Positions 9,453 through 20,644 of a stretch of DNA of 64,000 nucleotides are shown here, piece by piece. The translations under genes and the position numbers were made by a program. Numbering within the stretch: the stretch's first letter is position 1; the number at the start of each line of letters is the position of its first letter. The stretch lies in assembly GCF_950295315.1 (NCBI RefSeq), contig NC_080164.1:115144890-115208889 (forward strand). The letters run 5' to 3'. A model generated the notes under the pieces. It was given only the letters and a program-made list of their open reading frames with translations, did no database searches and was not told where the DNA came from. The stretch is from Erinaceus europaeus (lineage: Eukaryota > Chordata > Mammalia > Eulipotyphla > Erinaceidae).

Positions 9453-9565
9453 GGGAGTTGGGCGGTAGTGCAGCAGGTTAAGCGCACATGGCACAAAGTG
9501 CAAGGACCGGTGTAAGGATCCGGGTTCGAGTCCCTGGCACTCCACCTGCAGGGGAGTCACTTCAT
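9453..9565 (+). mobile_element. SINE-A head, 3'-truncated
   Basis: Head 'gggagttgggcggtagtgca' and B box 'gggttcgagtccc' run as far as 'ggggagtcacttcata', then stop where the element E tail begins. The tail half of the SINE is missing. Confidence 0.88.
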
Positions 9566-9569
9566 AGTC

Positions 9570-10440
9570 ACTTATAAATTTTTATTTATAAAAAGGTAAC
9601 ACTGACAAAAAACATAGGATAAGAGGGGTACAACTCCATACAGTTCCCACCACCAGAACTCCGTATCCCATCCACTTCCCTGATAACCTTCCTATTCTTT
9701 AACCCTCTGGGAGTATGGACCAAGGGTCATCATGGGGTGCAGAAGGTAGAAGGTCTGGCTTCTGTAATTGCTTCTCCACTAAACATAGGCATTGGAAGGT
9801 CGATCCATACTCCCAGCCTGCCTCTCTCTTTCCTTAGTGGGGCGGGGCTCTGGGGAAGTGGGGCTCCAGAACACATTGGTGGGGTTGTCTGTCCAGGGAA
9901 ATCCATTTGGCGTCATGGTAGCATATGGAACCTGGTGGCTGAAAGGAGTTAAGATATAAAGCCAAACAAATTGTTGACTAATCATAAACCTAAAGGCTGG
10001 AATAGTGCAAATGAAGTGTTAGGGGGAGGATCTCTGTTTTGTAGATAGTTAGTAGGCTTATTTTAGTTATATTCCAAAGGGCCTGTAGCTATACTAGTTT
10101 GTTTTTTTTTTTCCCTTGAGCCTGACATCTGATATGCAGGTAGATACAAGTTATTGTCTGGGGAGATGATGTCATGGCTGGAAAAAGTACCAGAAAGCTG
10201 GATCAGGGAAGACAGTAGCTCCCTGCTACTATACTATAATGTGTATAAATATTGTTGACTATAAGCCCCATCGATTTGATGTGATCTTGGGCCTAGATTC
10301 AGCTTAGGAGCCTATATGGCCTCTGCATCCCTATAGATCTGAGCTCACATTCTGTGGGCATGAGTAGGAATGTTTCAAGCTGCCCCAATATCAGGATCCA
10401 TCTTCCTCAGGTGGAACATGGAGTACTGTATCTTCTGTAT
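9570..10440 (-). mobile_element. Element E, 5'-truncated, antisense
   Basis: It starts at the E tail ('tttttatttataaaaaggta') and runs about 870 bp into the element through 'cagcctgcctctctctttcc', 'tgtctggggagatgatgtca' and 'gatctgagctcacattctgt'. No stable ORF. Unassigned sequence follows to 10595. Confidence 0.88.
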
Positions 10441-10595
10441 CCCAGAATTAGCTAATAGGCTATCATACACTTTGCAAGAGTGGAATTGAAGAAAATGAGC
10501 AGGTTCTAGGCATGGTGGTGATGTTTTGTTTTTGGACACGTTCACATAAAACTGGCAGAGGTGTGTTTATGCTGGTGGCATACAATCTAAATATG

Positions 10596-10880
10596 ATTTT
10601 TTTTGACTCCAGGGTTATCACTGGGGCTCAGTGCCAGCACTACAAATCCACTGCTCCTGGAGGCCATCCCCCCACCCCATTTTTAAAAATTGGATAGGAC
10701 AGAGAGAAATTGAGAGAGGAGGGGGAAATAGAGAGAGGGAGAGAAAGACTCTTGCAGACCTGCTTCACTGCTTGTGAAATGACCCCCCCCCTTCTTCAGG
10801 TGGGGAGCCGGGGTCTTGAACTGGGGTCCTTGCGAGGTTCCTTTGTATTATGTGTGCTTAACCTAGTGTGCTCCTGCCAG
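10596..10880 (-). mobile_element. SINE-A with 3' extension, antisense
   Basis: Begins with the reversed 3' extension ('gactccagggttatcactgg', 'actgctcctggaggccat'), then 'ggataggacagagagaaatt', and ends near 'gctcctgccag' at the tRNA-like head. Confidence 0.9.
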
Positions 10881-11268
10881 GACGCCCTAAAATTGAACCT
10901 GCAACTGCCAGAGGGCTTAGAACTAAAGGCAGAGATATGGAAATCATCATTCTCTATGTGGATACTGAAGCTTTGGTGCTAATGGGGAAACAAAACTTTT
11001 GGGAAAGTTTGACATTTATAAGGCTTGTAGAGATGGTCTTGGGCAGGATGATGTAAACATACTCTCAGTGCAGTATCCTGTTGCTTGCACAGTAACCTCG
11101 TGTTAGAGCTCAGAGAGGAACAGCTGGGGGAGGAGGCTGAAGGATAAATGGATTGAGAGGAAATAGTACCTTTCAGAGTCAAATACTTGGTGAAACTATG
11201 TCACCAAAGAGAACCTAGGACAGCACCCTACATCCTTTTTCCTGCAAGTCTTAAGATCAAATTGACTT
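10881..11268. other. Unassigned sequence
   Basis: No repeat family or exon recognised. Confidence 0.5.
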
Positions 11269-11610
11269 GGGGGTCAGGCGGTACTGCAGCGGGTTAAGTG
11301 CGCATGGCAGTGAAGTGCAAGGACAGGCCTACGGATCTGGGTCGAGCCCTGACTCCCCACCTGCAAGGGGGTGGGGTATCACTTCACAAAGGGTGAAGTA
11401 GGTTTGCTGGTGTCTGTCTTTCTCTCACCTTCTCTGTCTTCCTTTCTCTCTTGATTTCTCTCCTATCCAATAACAATAGCAATGGCAACAATAACAACAA
11501 CAAGGACAAGGGCAACAAGCGCAACAAAATGGGAAAAATGGCCTCCAGATTCGTAGTGCTGGGCACCAAACCCCATCAATAACTCTGGAGGCTAAATTAA
11601 AAAAAAATCA
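11269..11610 (+). mobile_element. SINE-A with 3' extension, sense
   Basis: Head 'gggggtcaggcggtactgca', CAA-rich middle near 11470-11530, then the extension with 'atggcctccagattcgtag' and 'aactctggaggc', ending in an A run. A short repeat 'ttgactt' flanks it. Confidence 0.9.
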
Positions 11611-12025
11611 GGTTGACTTAAGGCATGCATGAATGTTATCTCAGAAAATCTCCATCAGATATTTTGATGATAACTTCTTCTAGAGTTTCCATGGAGGTCC
11701 TTTTCTGGGTGGCTTTCTATCCCATGCTGGGGCAGACCTACATGCATGGGATCTCACTGAAAATGTCCAGGTGTTCACAGACTTTGGGAACTCACATTGG
11801 ATTGTCAGAATTAACCTGCCCAAAGAAGCACAAGGTTTGTTGCATTAGCGCTGCAACAAACATATTCACCCTATCAGATCTCCACAGTGACAGCTATAAA
11901 ACTTTGGGAATTAAGGAGGAATATAATGAGGAATTCAAATTCAAAATATTTAATCCCCTTAGCCTTTCAGCTGCAGTATGTATTTCTTAACTATTGGAGG
12001 ATAGAAATGGCCATCTTTTTGTTAA
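11611..12025. other. Unassigned sequence
   Basis: An open frame covers 11625-11990 on the plus strand, but it shows no known domain and lies between SINEs. No call. Confidence 0.45.
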
Positions 12026-12038
12026 AATAGGAGTATGA

Positions 12039-12380
12039 GGGGGTCGAGCGGTAGTGAAGCGGGTTAAGTGCATGTGGCGCAAAGTGCAAGGACCAGCATA
12101 AGGATCCGGGTTCGAGCACCTGGCTCCCCACCTGCAGGGGAGTCGCTTCACAAGTGGTGAAGCAGGTCTGCAGGTGTCTTTTTCTCCCCCTCTCTGTCTT
12201 CCTCTCCTCTCTGGATTTCACTCTGTCCTCTGCAACAATGAATGACATCATCAGCAACAATAATGACCACAAGGCTACAACAACAAGAACAACAAAAGGG
12301 GGAAAATGGCCTCTAGGAGCAGTGGATTCCTGGTGCAGGCACTAAGATCCAGCAATAACCCTGAAGGCAAAAAATAAATA
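12039..12380 (+). mobile_element. SINE-A with 3' extension and target duplication
   Basis: Head 'gggggtcgagcggtagtgaa' and B box 'gggttcgagcacc', then the full extension to 'ccctgaaggcaaaaaat'. A 13-bp direct repeat 'aatagRagtatga' (12026-12038 and 12381-12393) marks the insertion. Confidence 0.92.
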
Positions 12381-12544
12381 AATAGAAGTATGAATCTTTG
12401 AATTTATTTCAAATATCACACCAGTTCTGCTTCTCTAGCTCTTTTCAACTTATAGAAATGCCCTCAGATCTTAGCCAATGCCTTCTTACTCTGCTTGTAC
12501 ACTCCTCTATGTTCTTAAAGATACATAATCTCTATCACTACTTT

Positions 12545-12929
12545 CTTATGGGTGGGGGGCTTTTCAGGGGACGTTTAGTGGTTCACAGTACAGTTGTGAT
12601 ACATGGGTATGATTTCTATCTCCCCATAATATGTGTTTGCAAAACTCTCACACCCCAGCTTAGGCCCTTTCCCACCATCATGCACCAGGTCTCCAAAGCC
12701 CTTCCCCGTCTCCTGCCCCTTCCCAGAGTCCTTTGTTTTGGTAAAAACACATCAAATCCAGATCATATTTTTACTTTGTGTTTTTCCTACCTGTCCTTTT
12801 GTTCTTAAGTTCTACTTATGAGTGAGACCATTTGGTATTTAGCCTTCTCTTTTTTGGCTTATCTCATTTAACATCATCCCTTCAAACTCCATCCAAGATG
12901 AAGTCTCCTTTTCACCTTATTGTGGGTGG
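12545..12929 (-). mobile_element. Old L1 3' region, antisense
   Basis: The text 'tctacttatgagtgagacca', 'tggcttatctcatttaacat' and 'caaactccatccaag' is the antisense of an L1 3' UTR/ORF2 end, in a subfamily different from the young L1s here. The piece is broken. Unassigned sequence lies at 12394-12544. Confidence 0.72.
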
Positions 12930-12938
12930 GGAATTCTT

Positions 12939-13016
12939 TTTATTTACTTTATTTATTTTAGACAGATACAGAGAGAAGTTGAGAAAGAAGGGGAGACAGA
13001 GCAGGAGAGATAGGGC

Positions 13017-13058
<42 letters not shown>

Positions 13059-13185
13059 GAGAGCTGCAGCACTGCTTCACCACTTGTGAAGCTTTCCTCC
13101 TGCAGGTGGACACCACGGACTTGAGCTCACATCCTTGCACCCTGTAAAGTGTATGCTCAAGCACATGTGTTACCACTTGGCCCTA
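12939..13185 (-). mobile_element. SINE-B, antisense, with GA expansion
   Basis: It inserted next to the old L1 with a 9-bp repeat 'ggaattctt' (12930-12938 and 13186-13194). A (GA)n run expanded at about 13018-13052. The head end reads 'accacttggccc'. Confidence 0.87.
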
Positions 13186-13194
13186 GGAATTCTT

Positions 13195-13970
13195 ATTTCT
13201 GTATATTTAGCCTTATTTAGCAAAAATGTGAGCCCTTCTAAATACTATGTAAACCTAGCTTTGCTTTTATTTTTCAGGATTTTGTTGTTGTTGTTCTTTT
13301 ATTATGTTACTAATACTTTTAGATAAACTTGTAAAAGTCTTCACTTTTTTTTTCCTAGAAAAACTCAGAGAAGGAATAATTAGCCATGCATCAAAGGCAC
13401 ATAAAATAAAGTGCCTTAATAAGAAGAACATAGTGAAAAGGGGACCTCATTAAAATAATGGTCATGCTTTTAGACAAGACAATTGAGAGAAGGCACTCAG
13501 GAGGTAGAAATGGTTCAGTGATAGTGAAAGCTGGAGGCTAGAAATTGGAAAGATGGCATTTATTTTTGCTTCTGAATTTAATCCCAGCAGACAGTCTGTC
13601 CTGTGCAAAACTGTCCAGGAAACCGTCAGCCATCAATTTCAACTTCACACTCTCTCATTTATTACATTAAACTTACCTTACCTTCCATTTTATGGTCAGG
13701 TCATACAATGCTCAATTAACTGTAGAGCTAATATTGTGGGGGAAATAAAAAAGTATCCAGAGATACTAGTGTGCTCCTTTGAGCCCTAGTAAGGATGCAT
13801 TGATGAATGACTGGGTAGCATGTACATCTCTGGTGCTGTCAGTTGTGGTTTTGCAGGCAGCCACTGAGGTAGACAGGGGAGCAGGAGTGGGCACCATTGG
13901 TTCTCTCTCTTTTTAAAAAATCTTTTTATTAATTTAACTTATTTACTGCATTGTTCCCTCATATCTGTAT
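13195..13970. other. Unassigned sequence
   Basis: AT-rich DNA with a short GTT run near 13283. No repeat family or exon recognised. Confidence 0.5.
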
Positions 13971-14286
13971 TATTATTTTGCCTCCAGAGTTATCGCTGGG
14001 GCTTGGTGCGTGCACTACAAATTCACTGTTCCTGGGAGGTCTTTGTTCCCATTTTGTTGCTATTGCTTTTGTTGTTATTGTTGTTGTTGGATAGGACAGA
14101 GGTAAATCGAGAGAGGAGGGGAAGAAAGGGAGGGGTAGAGAAAAATAGACATCTGCAGACCTGCTTCACTGCCTGTGAAGTGACCCCCTGCAGGTGTGGA
14201 GCCGGGGACTCGAGCCAGGTTACTTATTCTGGTCCTTGCTCTTTGTGCCATGTGTGCTTAACTGGCTGTGCTACTGCCTAGCCCCC
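13971..14286 (-). mobile_element. SINE-A with 3' extension, antisense
   Basis: Starts at 'tgcctccagagttatcgctg', passes a GTT-rich stretch and 'ggataggacagag', and ends at the head ('gctgtgctactgcctagccc'). It directly abuts a sense SINE-B fragment. Confidence 0.9.
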
Positions 14287-14400
14287 CTGCAGGTGTCTCT
14301 CTGTCTCTCCTCCTCTGTATCTCCCCCTTCTCTCTTGACTTCTGACTCTATCCAACGTATAAATAAATATAGTACAAAAGATTAAAAAATAAAATAAACA
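14287..14400 (+). mobile_element. SINE-B 3' half, sense
   Basis: 'ctgcaggtgtctctctgtct' to 'ctctatccaacgtataaata' and an A-rich tail. The head is absent, so its 5' end meets the head of the antisense SINE-A. Confidence 0.8.
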
Positions 14401-14402
14401 AG

Positions 14403-14550
14403 TGGGCCAGGAACATAGCTCAGCATTAGAACACTGGAGGTGTATGCTCAAGGTCCCAGGTTTAGTCCTTGGTATCTCCATATATGCTAGCACTAAGCGA
14501 CGCTTGTATCTCTCTTTCATAAAAATAAATGAAAACCCTTTAAAAATAAC
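14403..14550 (+). mobile_element. SINE-F (tRNA-like), sense
   Basis: 'gggccaggaacatagctcag' with B-box-like 'ccaggtttagtcc' and tail 'cataaaaataaat'. Diverged. Confidence 0.6.
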
Positions 14551-14826
14551 TTTTTTTCCCCCTTTTCTTCCAGAGTTATCCCTTGGGCTCAGTGTCAGAC
14601 TTGGGAATACACTGCTTCTGTGGCCATTTTTTTCAAACTTTTTTTTTTGGATAGAACAGAGAGAAATTGAGAGGGGAGGGGAAGATAGGGTGAAAGACAC
14701 CTACCTGCAGGACTGCTTCACCACTTGTGAAGTGGACTCCTCTACAGGTATAGAGCCAGGGGCTCGAACCCAGGGCGCAAACCAGGATCCTTGCGCTTAA
14801 CCTGGTGCACCACCGCCCGGCCCCCC
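14551..14826 (-). mobile_element. SINE-A-tail / SINE-B-like-head hybrid, antisense
   Basis: The 3' part ('cagagttatcccttgggctc', 'ggatagaacagagagaaatt') is the SINE-A extension. The head end ('gcgcttaacctggtgcacca' and 'ccgcccggccccc') mixes SINE-A and SINE-B features. The flank at 14827-14970 is pyrimidine-rich and includes 'gagggttaatgctttaca', which resembles an L1 3' end. Confidence 0.8.
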
Positions 14827-14970
14827 TAACCAATGCCTTCTTTCCTTTTCTTTTTTCTATTTTCCTCTCTCTTTTCTTCCCACACATTCATCTATCCCCC
14901 CTCCCCAATTACTTACTGAGCACTTCCTCTTCTTTTATCATCTTATTTGAGGGTTAATGCTTTACAACAC

Positions 14971-16912
14971 CATTTTTTTAATTTTTAATTTTTTTATTTA
15001 TTTAAAAAAGATAACATTAACAAAACCATAGGATAAGACAGGTACAACTCCACACAATTCCCACCACCAGATCTCCGTATCCCATCCCCTCCCCTGGTAG
15101 CTTTCCTATTCTTTATCCTTCTGGGAAATATGGAACCAAGGTCACTGTGGGATACAGAAGGTTGAAGGTCTGGCTTCTGTAATTGCTTCCCAGCTGAACA
15201 TGGGTGTTGACAGGTTGATCCATACTCCCAGCCTTCCTCTCTCCCTAGTAGGGTGGGGCTCTGGGAAAGCGGAGCTCTAGGGCACATTGGTGGGGTCGTC
15301 TGTCCAGGGAAGTCTGCTTGGCATCATGCTAACATCTCAAACCTGGTGGCTGAAAAGAGAGTTAAAATACAAAGCCAAGCAAATTGTTGAACAATCATGT
15401 ATCTAAAGGCTGGAATAGTGCAGATGAAGTGTTGGGGGTCCTCCATTTTCTAGATAGCTAGTAGGCATATTTTAGTTATATTCCAAAAGGCCTGTGGCTA
15501 TACTAGTTTTTTTTTTTCCCTGAGCCTGAAATTTGATATCCAGGTGGATCCAACTTATTGTCTGAGGAGGTGATGTCATGACTGGAAAAAGGACATAAAG
15601 CTGGGTCAGGGAAGAGAATAGCACCCTAATATGGGAAAGGGGTATAAAAATTGTTACCTGTAAACACCATTGATTTGATTTAGTCTGGGGCCCATATTTA
15701 GCTTAGGAGCCTATGTGACCTCTGCATTCCTGTAGATCTGAGCTCACATTCTGTTGTCATGAGTAGGAACATTCCAAGCTGCCCCCATATTGGCCCATTT
15801 TCCTCAGGTGTAGCATAGAGTATTTTTTCCAGCCTCCCTTTGGAGGATGGAACATTCTCTACCATTATTGATCCAAGTTGAGGGCAAGGTCCTATGGGGG
15901 GGGGCACAAAGGGGTCTATTTTGTTGTTTCTGATAGAGGTGACCAGTAACAATGGAGAGAGGGATTTATTTGAGGTCTAGGCCCATCATGTCTCTTTGGG
16001 AATCTCAGGACTCCCTGAATAGGCCCCCAGCTGATGGGGTGGCCTGATAGTGACTAAAGAGTCATTGTTAAAGTATGCCAGTCTCTTGCCCTTATTCAGC
16101 TTTTGCAGTCCTTGCTTTAATGAGGTTAGCTTTGGAGTGAGTGAGAGAACTGTAATAGGAAGTAGGTGAGGAGGGTATCTAAGTCTTATTAGATACTGTT
16201 TCATTAGGAACTTTATACGACTCACTGCAGACTATTGTGTACTTTTGCTTTCAGGTATATATTTTGCCCTAGCTTATGGATACGTGTCAACATATGCTCT
16301 ATCTCATGGGACCTGGTCTATATCTAGGTTTTGCAACTTTGTTAGGAAGTGAACCACCTGGAATGGAATTAGAGAATCCTATGAAAGGAAAGGTGTCACC
16401 TGAGTAATGAAGCTGAAGGGTTGTCATTCCATACCTGAAGTCTCTGGACACAGTCCGAAGTGAAGCATGCTGAGGTGGTATTTGTTGCATTAATTAGGTT
16501 GGGATTGGTGAATGCAATATCATTTGGTATGAATTGAGAGAAGCATGCAGGAAAGTGCGCCCCAGCCCAGAGTTCCAGGACTCGGGAAGATATAGGCTCT
16601 ATAGTGGAAATGTTCCTGCTTAGGGTTCAAGAAGACAATAAATAGTTATTGTTGTAATCACATTACTTGGAAATTGGGTTAACTTTGAAAAATCCCTTTG
16701 TTAAGATTTGCTGTATCATGCACAACGTCACCATAATTTATGTCCTTTGACATTATTTGTATATAGCTGTGCCACTGGTTGCTTCTGTTCTCCCTGGTCT
16801 AGGCTTTTTGAGAGTCAACATATCAAAGACTCAGCATATGTATTAAAAAGATTCAGTCTGTGCTTTAAAAAGTTTGAGAAATACAATCAATTTTTCCCCT
16901 CTCATATTAATG
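14971..16912 (-). mobile_element. Element E, nearly complete (~1.94 kb), antisense
   Basis: This runs from the tail ('tttatttaaaaaagataaca') without a large break to 'cccctctcatattaatga' at the right. The 61.3-63.3 kb copy loses similarity at almost the same point. Interior landmarks are 'gatctgagctcacattctgt', 'ctgatggggtggcctgatag' and 'gaagcatgctgaggtgg'. Short frames such as 14994-15287 and 15986-16225 (minus) have no recognisable domain. The tail structure and truncated relatives suggest an L1-mobilised noncoding element or a long L1 3' UTR. Confidence 0.82.
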
Positions 16913-16929
16913 ATATAGTGATTTAAATG

Positions 16930-17570
16930 ACTACAAATTAATAGAAGTGTACATAAATAACATTCCCACCACCAAAAGACTGTGTCCCATCCCACCCACC
17001 CCCCCTTTGCTGCCCTGGGAAGCCGAAAATCCACCCTCACCCTCACCATTGGTTCTCTTATACTTTGTGGGAAATTACCAGATCTAGCAGCATAGGACAT
17101 TGGTCTCCAAGAGAGGGAACTTGAGGGTGAATTTATAAAAGCTTTGCTTGGGGAATACCATCCCTTTGTTGCCCTCATTATCAGGGCACAGTAAAAATGG
17201 CCCTTGTCCTCTATTTCTATTTCAACAGCAGTTTTGGCACTACCAGCCTTTCCCTGGACTTCATCAGGGCTTGGGACCTTAGCTTTGTGGTGGCAGCTCT
17301 GTGATTTGCTGTCCCCTGGGCTTGATCCATACCCTACATGCTGTGGGGATTATCCTTTAGCTAGGACTCCAGCTGTTTCCTTGCTTCCCCACAATTTCCT
17401 CTTTGAACAGTCAGCCCAAGTCTGTCTTGGACCAGTCAGCTCTTCTATCCTCTCTGGCAACCTCTTTAAGTGCCCAGGCTACCACAGAGAAGGAATCAGG
17501 AAGCAGCCATCTTTAGAACATCACACTCCCTTCCGTGTAGTGCTGAGTCATGATGGGATTGGTGTACATC
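16930..17570 (-). mobile_element. Second E-like/old L1 3' region, antisense
   Basis: The tail-like 'tacataaataacattcccac' and 'caccaccaaaagactgtgtc' resemble the E/L1 3' end. The following 'gttttggcactaccagcctt' to 'gctctgtgatttgctgtccc' looks like the deeper part of an older subfamily. About 150 bp of other sequence may be inserted at 17041-17190. Family assignment is uncertain. Confidence 0.5.
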
Positions 17571-17689
17571 ACACACACTATTCCAAAAAAGACAGTGCCA
17601 TGTTGGTTTTTAAAAGCCTCCTTTACTAATGTGTATTGTTAACTTTAGAGCTGCCACTCCGAAGAGCATTAGCTCCTAGCAAATCCATT

Positions 17690-17885
17690 TGCTAAGTACT
17701 TTATGTAACTAAGAGCTGATGGGTGCTTGCTGAGTGCCTGGTGCTTGGGAGAAACCACTGTTCTGTTTATGTTACAGGTAAGAAAAGAGAGACTGAGAAA
17801 TTAACTAGTGTACCCAAGGCAACCTAGCTAATACACTGTCAATTTGACATTCACAACCAAACAGATCTGAAGTTTGTCAAAATCT
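17690..17885 (+). mobile_element. MIR remnant
   Basis: The order 'tgagtgcctggtgcttggg', 'gttacaggtaagaaaagaga', 'cccaaggcaacctagctaat' follows the MIR core (lowest common ancestor SINE of mammals): 'cagatgaggaaactgaggc' then 'cccaaggtcacacagctagt'. Ancient and inactive. Confidence 0.75.
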
Positions 17886-18335
17886 ACGAACATTACGTCT
17901 CCCACCTAGATGTGTGCTAATTTGACGAGGGCTAATATTACAATGGGTTTTTACCTCCTCCTGAATCTGTTGTTATTCTCTGACTTTGACCGTGACATCA
18001 AATTTATATCAACTTGAGTTTTATTCCCTATGTCCCACATAGAGTATTAACCAGTGAATAGAATGTCTTGAGGACAGAGGGAGTTAGAGAAGAGATTTAT
18101 ATTCCTGCAGCCAGAAGACTTGAATTGTCACCAGAGGTGATACCAGTGAAAAACCACCCACCCTTTTCCTTGCCTCCAGGGGAATTTATGTTCATCTCAG
18201 CCTTTCTTTTTCAGTTGACTTCTCCTTCCTTCTCCTCCCTTCTCTTCTCACAGCAACTCCTTGTCAGAAGCACACAAGCATAACAACTAACCAAAAGGCA
18301 AATCTTTTTCTGTTCTCTCTCATATCTGTCTCTAC
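17886..18335. other. Unassigned sequence
   Basis: No repeat family or exon recognised. Confidence 0.5.
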
Positions 18336-18512
18336 TCTTCTTCTTCTTCTTCTTCTTCTTCTTCTTCTTCTTCTTCTTCTCCTTCTCCTTCTCCTTCTCC
18401 TTCTCCTTCTCCTCCTCCTCCTCCTCCTCCTCCTCCTCCTCCTCCTCCTCCCCCTCCCCTCCCCTCCCCTCCCCCCTCCTCGTCCTCCTCCTCCTCCTTC
18501 TTCTTCTTTTTT
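18336..18512. repeat. CTT to CCTTCT to CCT to CCCCT pyrimidine microsatellite
   Basis: About 175 bp that is almost all pyrimidine on the + strand. It changes in blocks: (CTT)n, then (CCTTCT)n, then (CCT)n, then CCCCT units, then CCT and CTT again. The near-mirror block order could favour triplex DNA. Long Arg- or Glu-rich frames across it are artefacts. Confidence 0.97.
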
Positions 18513-19214
18513 AGGGCCCACATTCCTGGCCCAATGTTTTTAAGTCTTTCTGGAATATTTGAAAAGCTCTGAATAGAGCAGCCCTGTTGTCCTAAAGCAA
18601 GAGGAAAGGCTCTTAAGTTTCCTGCTCCCCTCTCTCTCTCAGAGCATGAGTAGTATGCAGGCAATTCAGTACTCTCTAGAGGGACTTTCCTACTTATGTT
18701 CAGCAGTGATTAGCTGCTGTGAATTTCTTCTTTCCGTGGCTATTTGGGCCATAGTTGTGTGTGTGCATCTGTTCTCTTGGCGAAAGCAATATTTTCCTTA
18801 ATGTGTGTCTACTTATTCTCTCATCAACTCTCAGGAACTATTGGTAGTGGTTTTGGTACAGTTGGGAAGACTGTCAATATCTTACCTACGAATGTAGGAG
18901 CTATGGCTGTATCCCTCAGCCTTCTGTTCCCTGCCAGTCACACTAACACAAGGTTCCTAGTTTTGTGGGCAGTAGATTTCATTCACAAGAGGGCTTAGGT
19001 TCTGAGAGCCAACACTAAGCCTCTCTGCTACAGGTTCTCACCCTTGCTCAGTCCCATCTTCCAAGTCCTTCAGACTGGGAAAGGGAAGAGGAAGACTACA
19101 GGCAGCAGAGGAGAGCTATGTAGAATGGTTCTGCTTTTTTTTATTATTTTAATTTTGACTCCCAGTTTTGGGAGACTTGCCATCCCTGTGAAATTCTGAA
19201 ATGCAAAATACATT
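18513..19214. other. Unassigned sequence
   Basis: No repeat family or exon recognised in 700 bp. Confidence 0.5.
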
Positions 19215-19219
19215 CCTTT

Positions 19220-19271
<52 letters not shown>

Positions 19272-19274
19272 TTT
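19215..19274. repeat. (CTTT)n microsatellite
   Basis: About 14 CTTT units. It directly abuts the tail end of an antisense SINE-G, so it may have grown from that SINE's A-rich tail. Confidence 0.96.
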
Positions 19275-19275
19275 T

Positions 19276-19423
19276 TAATATTCCATTTATTCATGAATGA
19301 GAACGATAGGAGGAGAGAAAGAACCAGATATCACACTGGTACATGTGCTGCCGGGGGTTGAACTTGGACCTCATGCTTGAGAGTTCAGTGCTTTATCTAG
19401 TGCACCACCTCCTGGATCACAAT

Positions 19424-19453
<30 letters not shown>
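19276..19453 (-). mobile_element. SINE-G (tRNA-like), antisense, with T27 run
   Basis: 'gaaagaaccagatatcacac', 'gggggttgaacttggacctc' (reverse B box) and 'ctttatctagtgcaccacct' match the copy at 57.9 kb. A run of 27 T follows at 19427-19453. Confidence 0.72.
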
Positions 19454-19455
<2 letters not shown>

Positions 19456-19603
19456 TCATGCTTACTCTTGTTTCCTACCTTTCACATGCTTTTCTTTTAC
19501 TTTCACTCAGGCAACAATATTGCAAAACCAGCAAAGATATATGTGGGAGAGGAGATGAGGGGGATAGTGTTCCATGTTGCCACTTAAAGGATTAGAATTT
19601 TCC

Positions 19604-19809
19604 TTTTTTAAACTTATGTATTATTAGATAGAGACAGAGAAGTTGAGAAGGGAAGGGGAGATAGAGAGGGAGAGAGACAGAGAGACACCTGCAGCTCTGC
19701 TTCACCACTTGTGAGGCTTTCCCCCTGCAGGTGGGGACCATGGGCTTGAACTGGGGTCCTTGCACACTGAAATGTGAGCACTTAACCAGGTGTGCCACTG
19801 CCTGGCCCC
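19604..19809 (-). mobile_element. SINE-B, antisense
   Basis: Tail 'tattattagatagagacaga', body 'caggtggggaccatgggctt', head 'gtgccactgcctggcccc'. Well preserved. Confidence 0.92.
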
Positions 19810-19940
19810 ACAGTTTTCTTACACCTCTCTTAAGAGGTTTGGAAAGGCAGTTGAGACATCTAGCATTCACATATTGCCCCTTTCTAGGAAAAAAAGAACT
19901 CAGATTATTCATCTAAAAAGCATGGACATTGTGTTTGTTT

Positions 19941-20640
19941 GTTTTAATTGAGGAAATACTGCTTTGTAAGACTGTGGTAACATTTCACATCTCCCCCAAA
20001 TAGGTATGTGTATCTCACCCACCACCAAAGTGGCTTCTCTCTTTACTATAGGGTTGTGGGCCTCAAATTGCCTTTCAGTTCTTTTTGCCTCCCCCTTTTG
20101 AATCCTTTGAAATTTTAAAGCGGGCCATGGTTTATTAACATTTCCCCCTGTATTTTCCTTTGCTTTGATTCCTAAATCCCACTAATGAGTGGGACCATCT
20201 AGTATCCCTCCTTCTCTGTTTGGCTTATCTCACTTAGCACAGTGCCGTCCAGTTTCATCCATATTTTAGCAAGCAGCAAGCTCTCCTCTTCTGCTGTAGC
20301 TGAGTAGAGTACATTGTGTGTATAGATAGACCACAACCTCCACATCCACTCTTCTGTCATTGCATTGCTTTTCTGAAATATTGACTGTTTCATGTAGTGC
20401 TGTGATGCACATAGAAACACAGGTGTGCAGAAATCTCTTTGGGCAAGTATTTCTGTATTATTTGAGCATATAGCTAGGAGAGGGATTTCAACTCCTATGG
20501 TAGGTCTATTTTTAATATTTTGAGGAATTTCCTAGCTATTTTCTACAGGGACTGAACCAATTTACAGTCTTTCCAACAGTGTAACATTCTTTCTTTTCTA
20601 ACACACCCCCTCACCAGTATTTACTAATACTCTTTTCAAA
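19941..20640 (-). mobile_element. Old L1 3' region with ORF2 remnant, antisense
   Basis: 'actaatgagtgggaccatct', 'ttggcttatctcacttagca' and the broken ORF2 end (minus-strand frame 20199-20420 reads 'LWSIYTHNVLYSA', the equivalent of the YTMEYYSA motif) show an L1. The 3' UTR has 'caccaccaaagtgg'. It is decayed and non-functional. Confidence 0.78.
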
Positions 20641-20644
20641 TTAA

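Noticed and set aside
13553..13789. 78-codon plus-strand frame as a small gene
   Set aside because: No recognisable domain and no supporting context.
18264..18664. Arg-rich and Glu/Gly-rich minus-strand frames
   Set aside because: By-products of the CTT/CCT microsatellite, with no domain or gene context.
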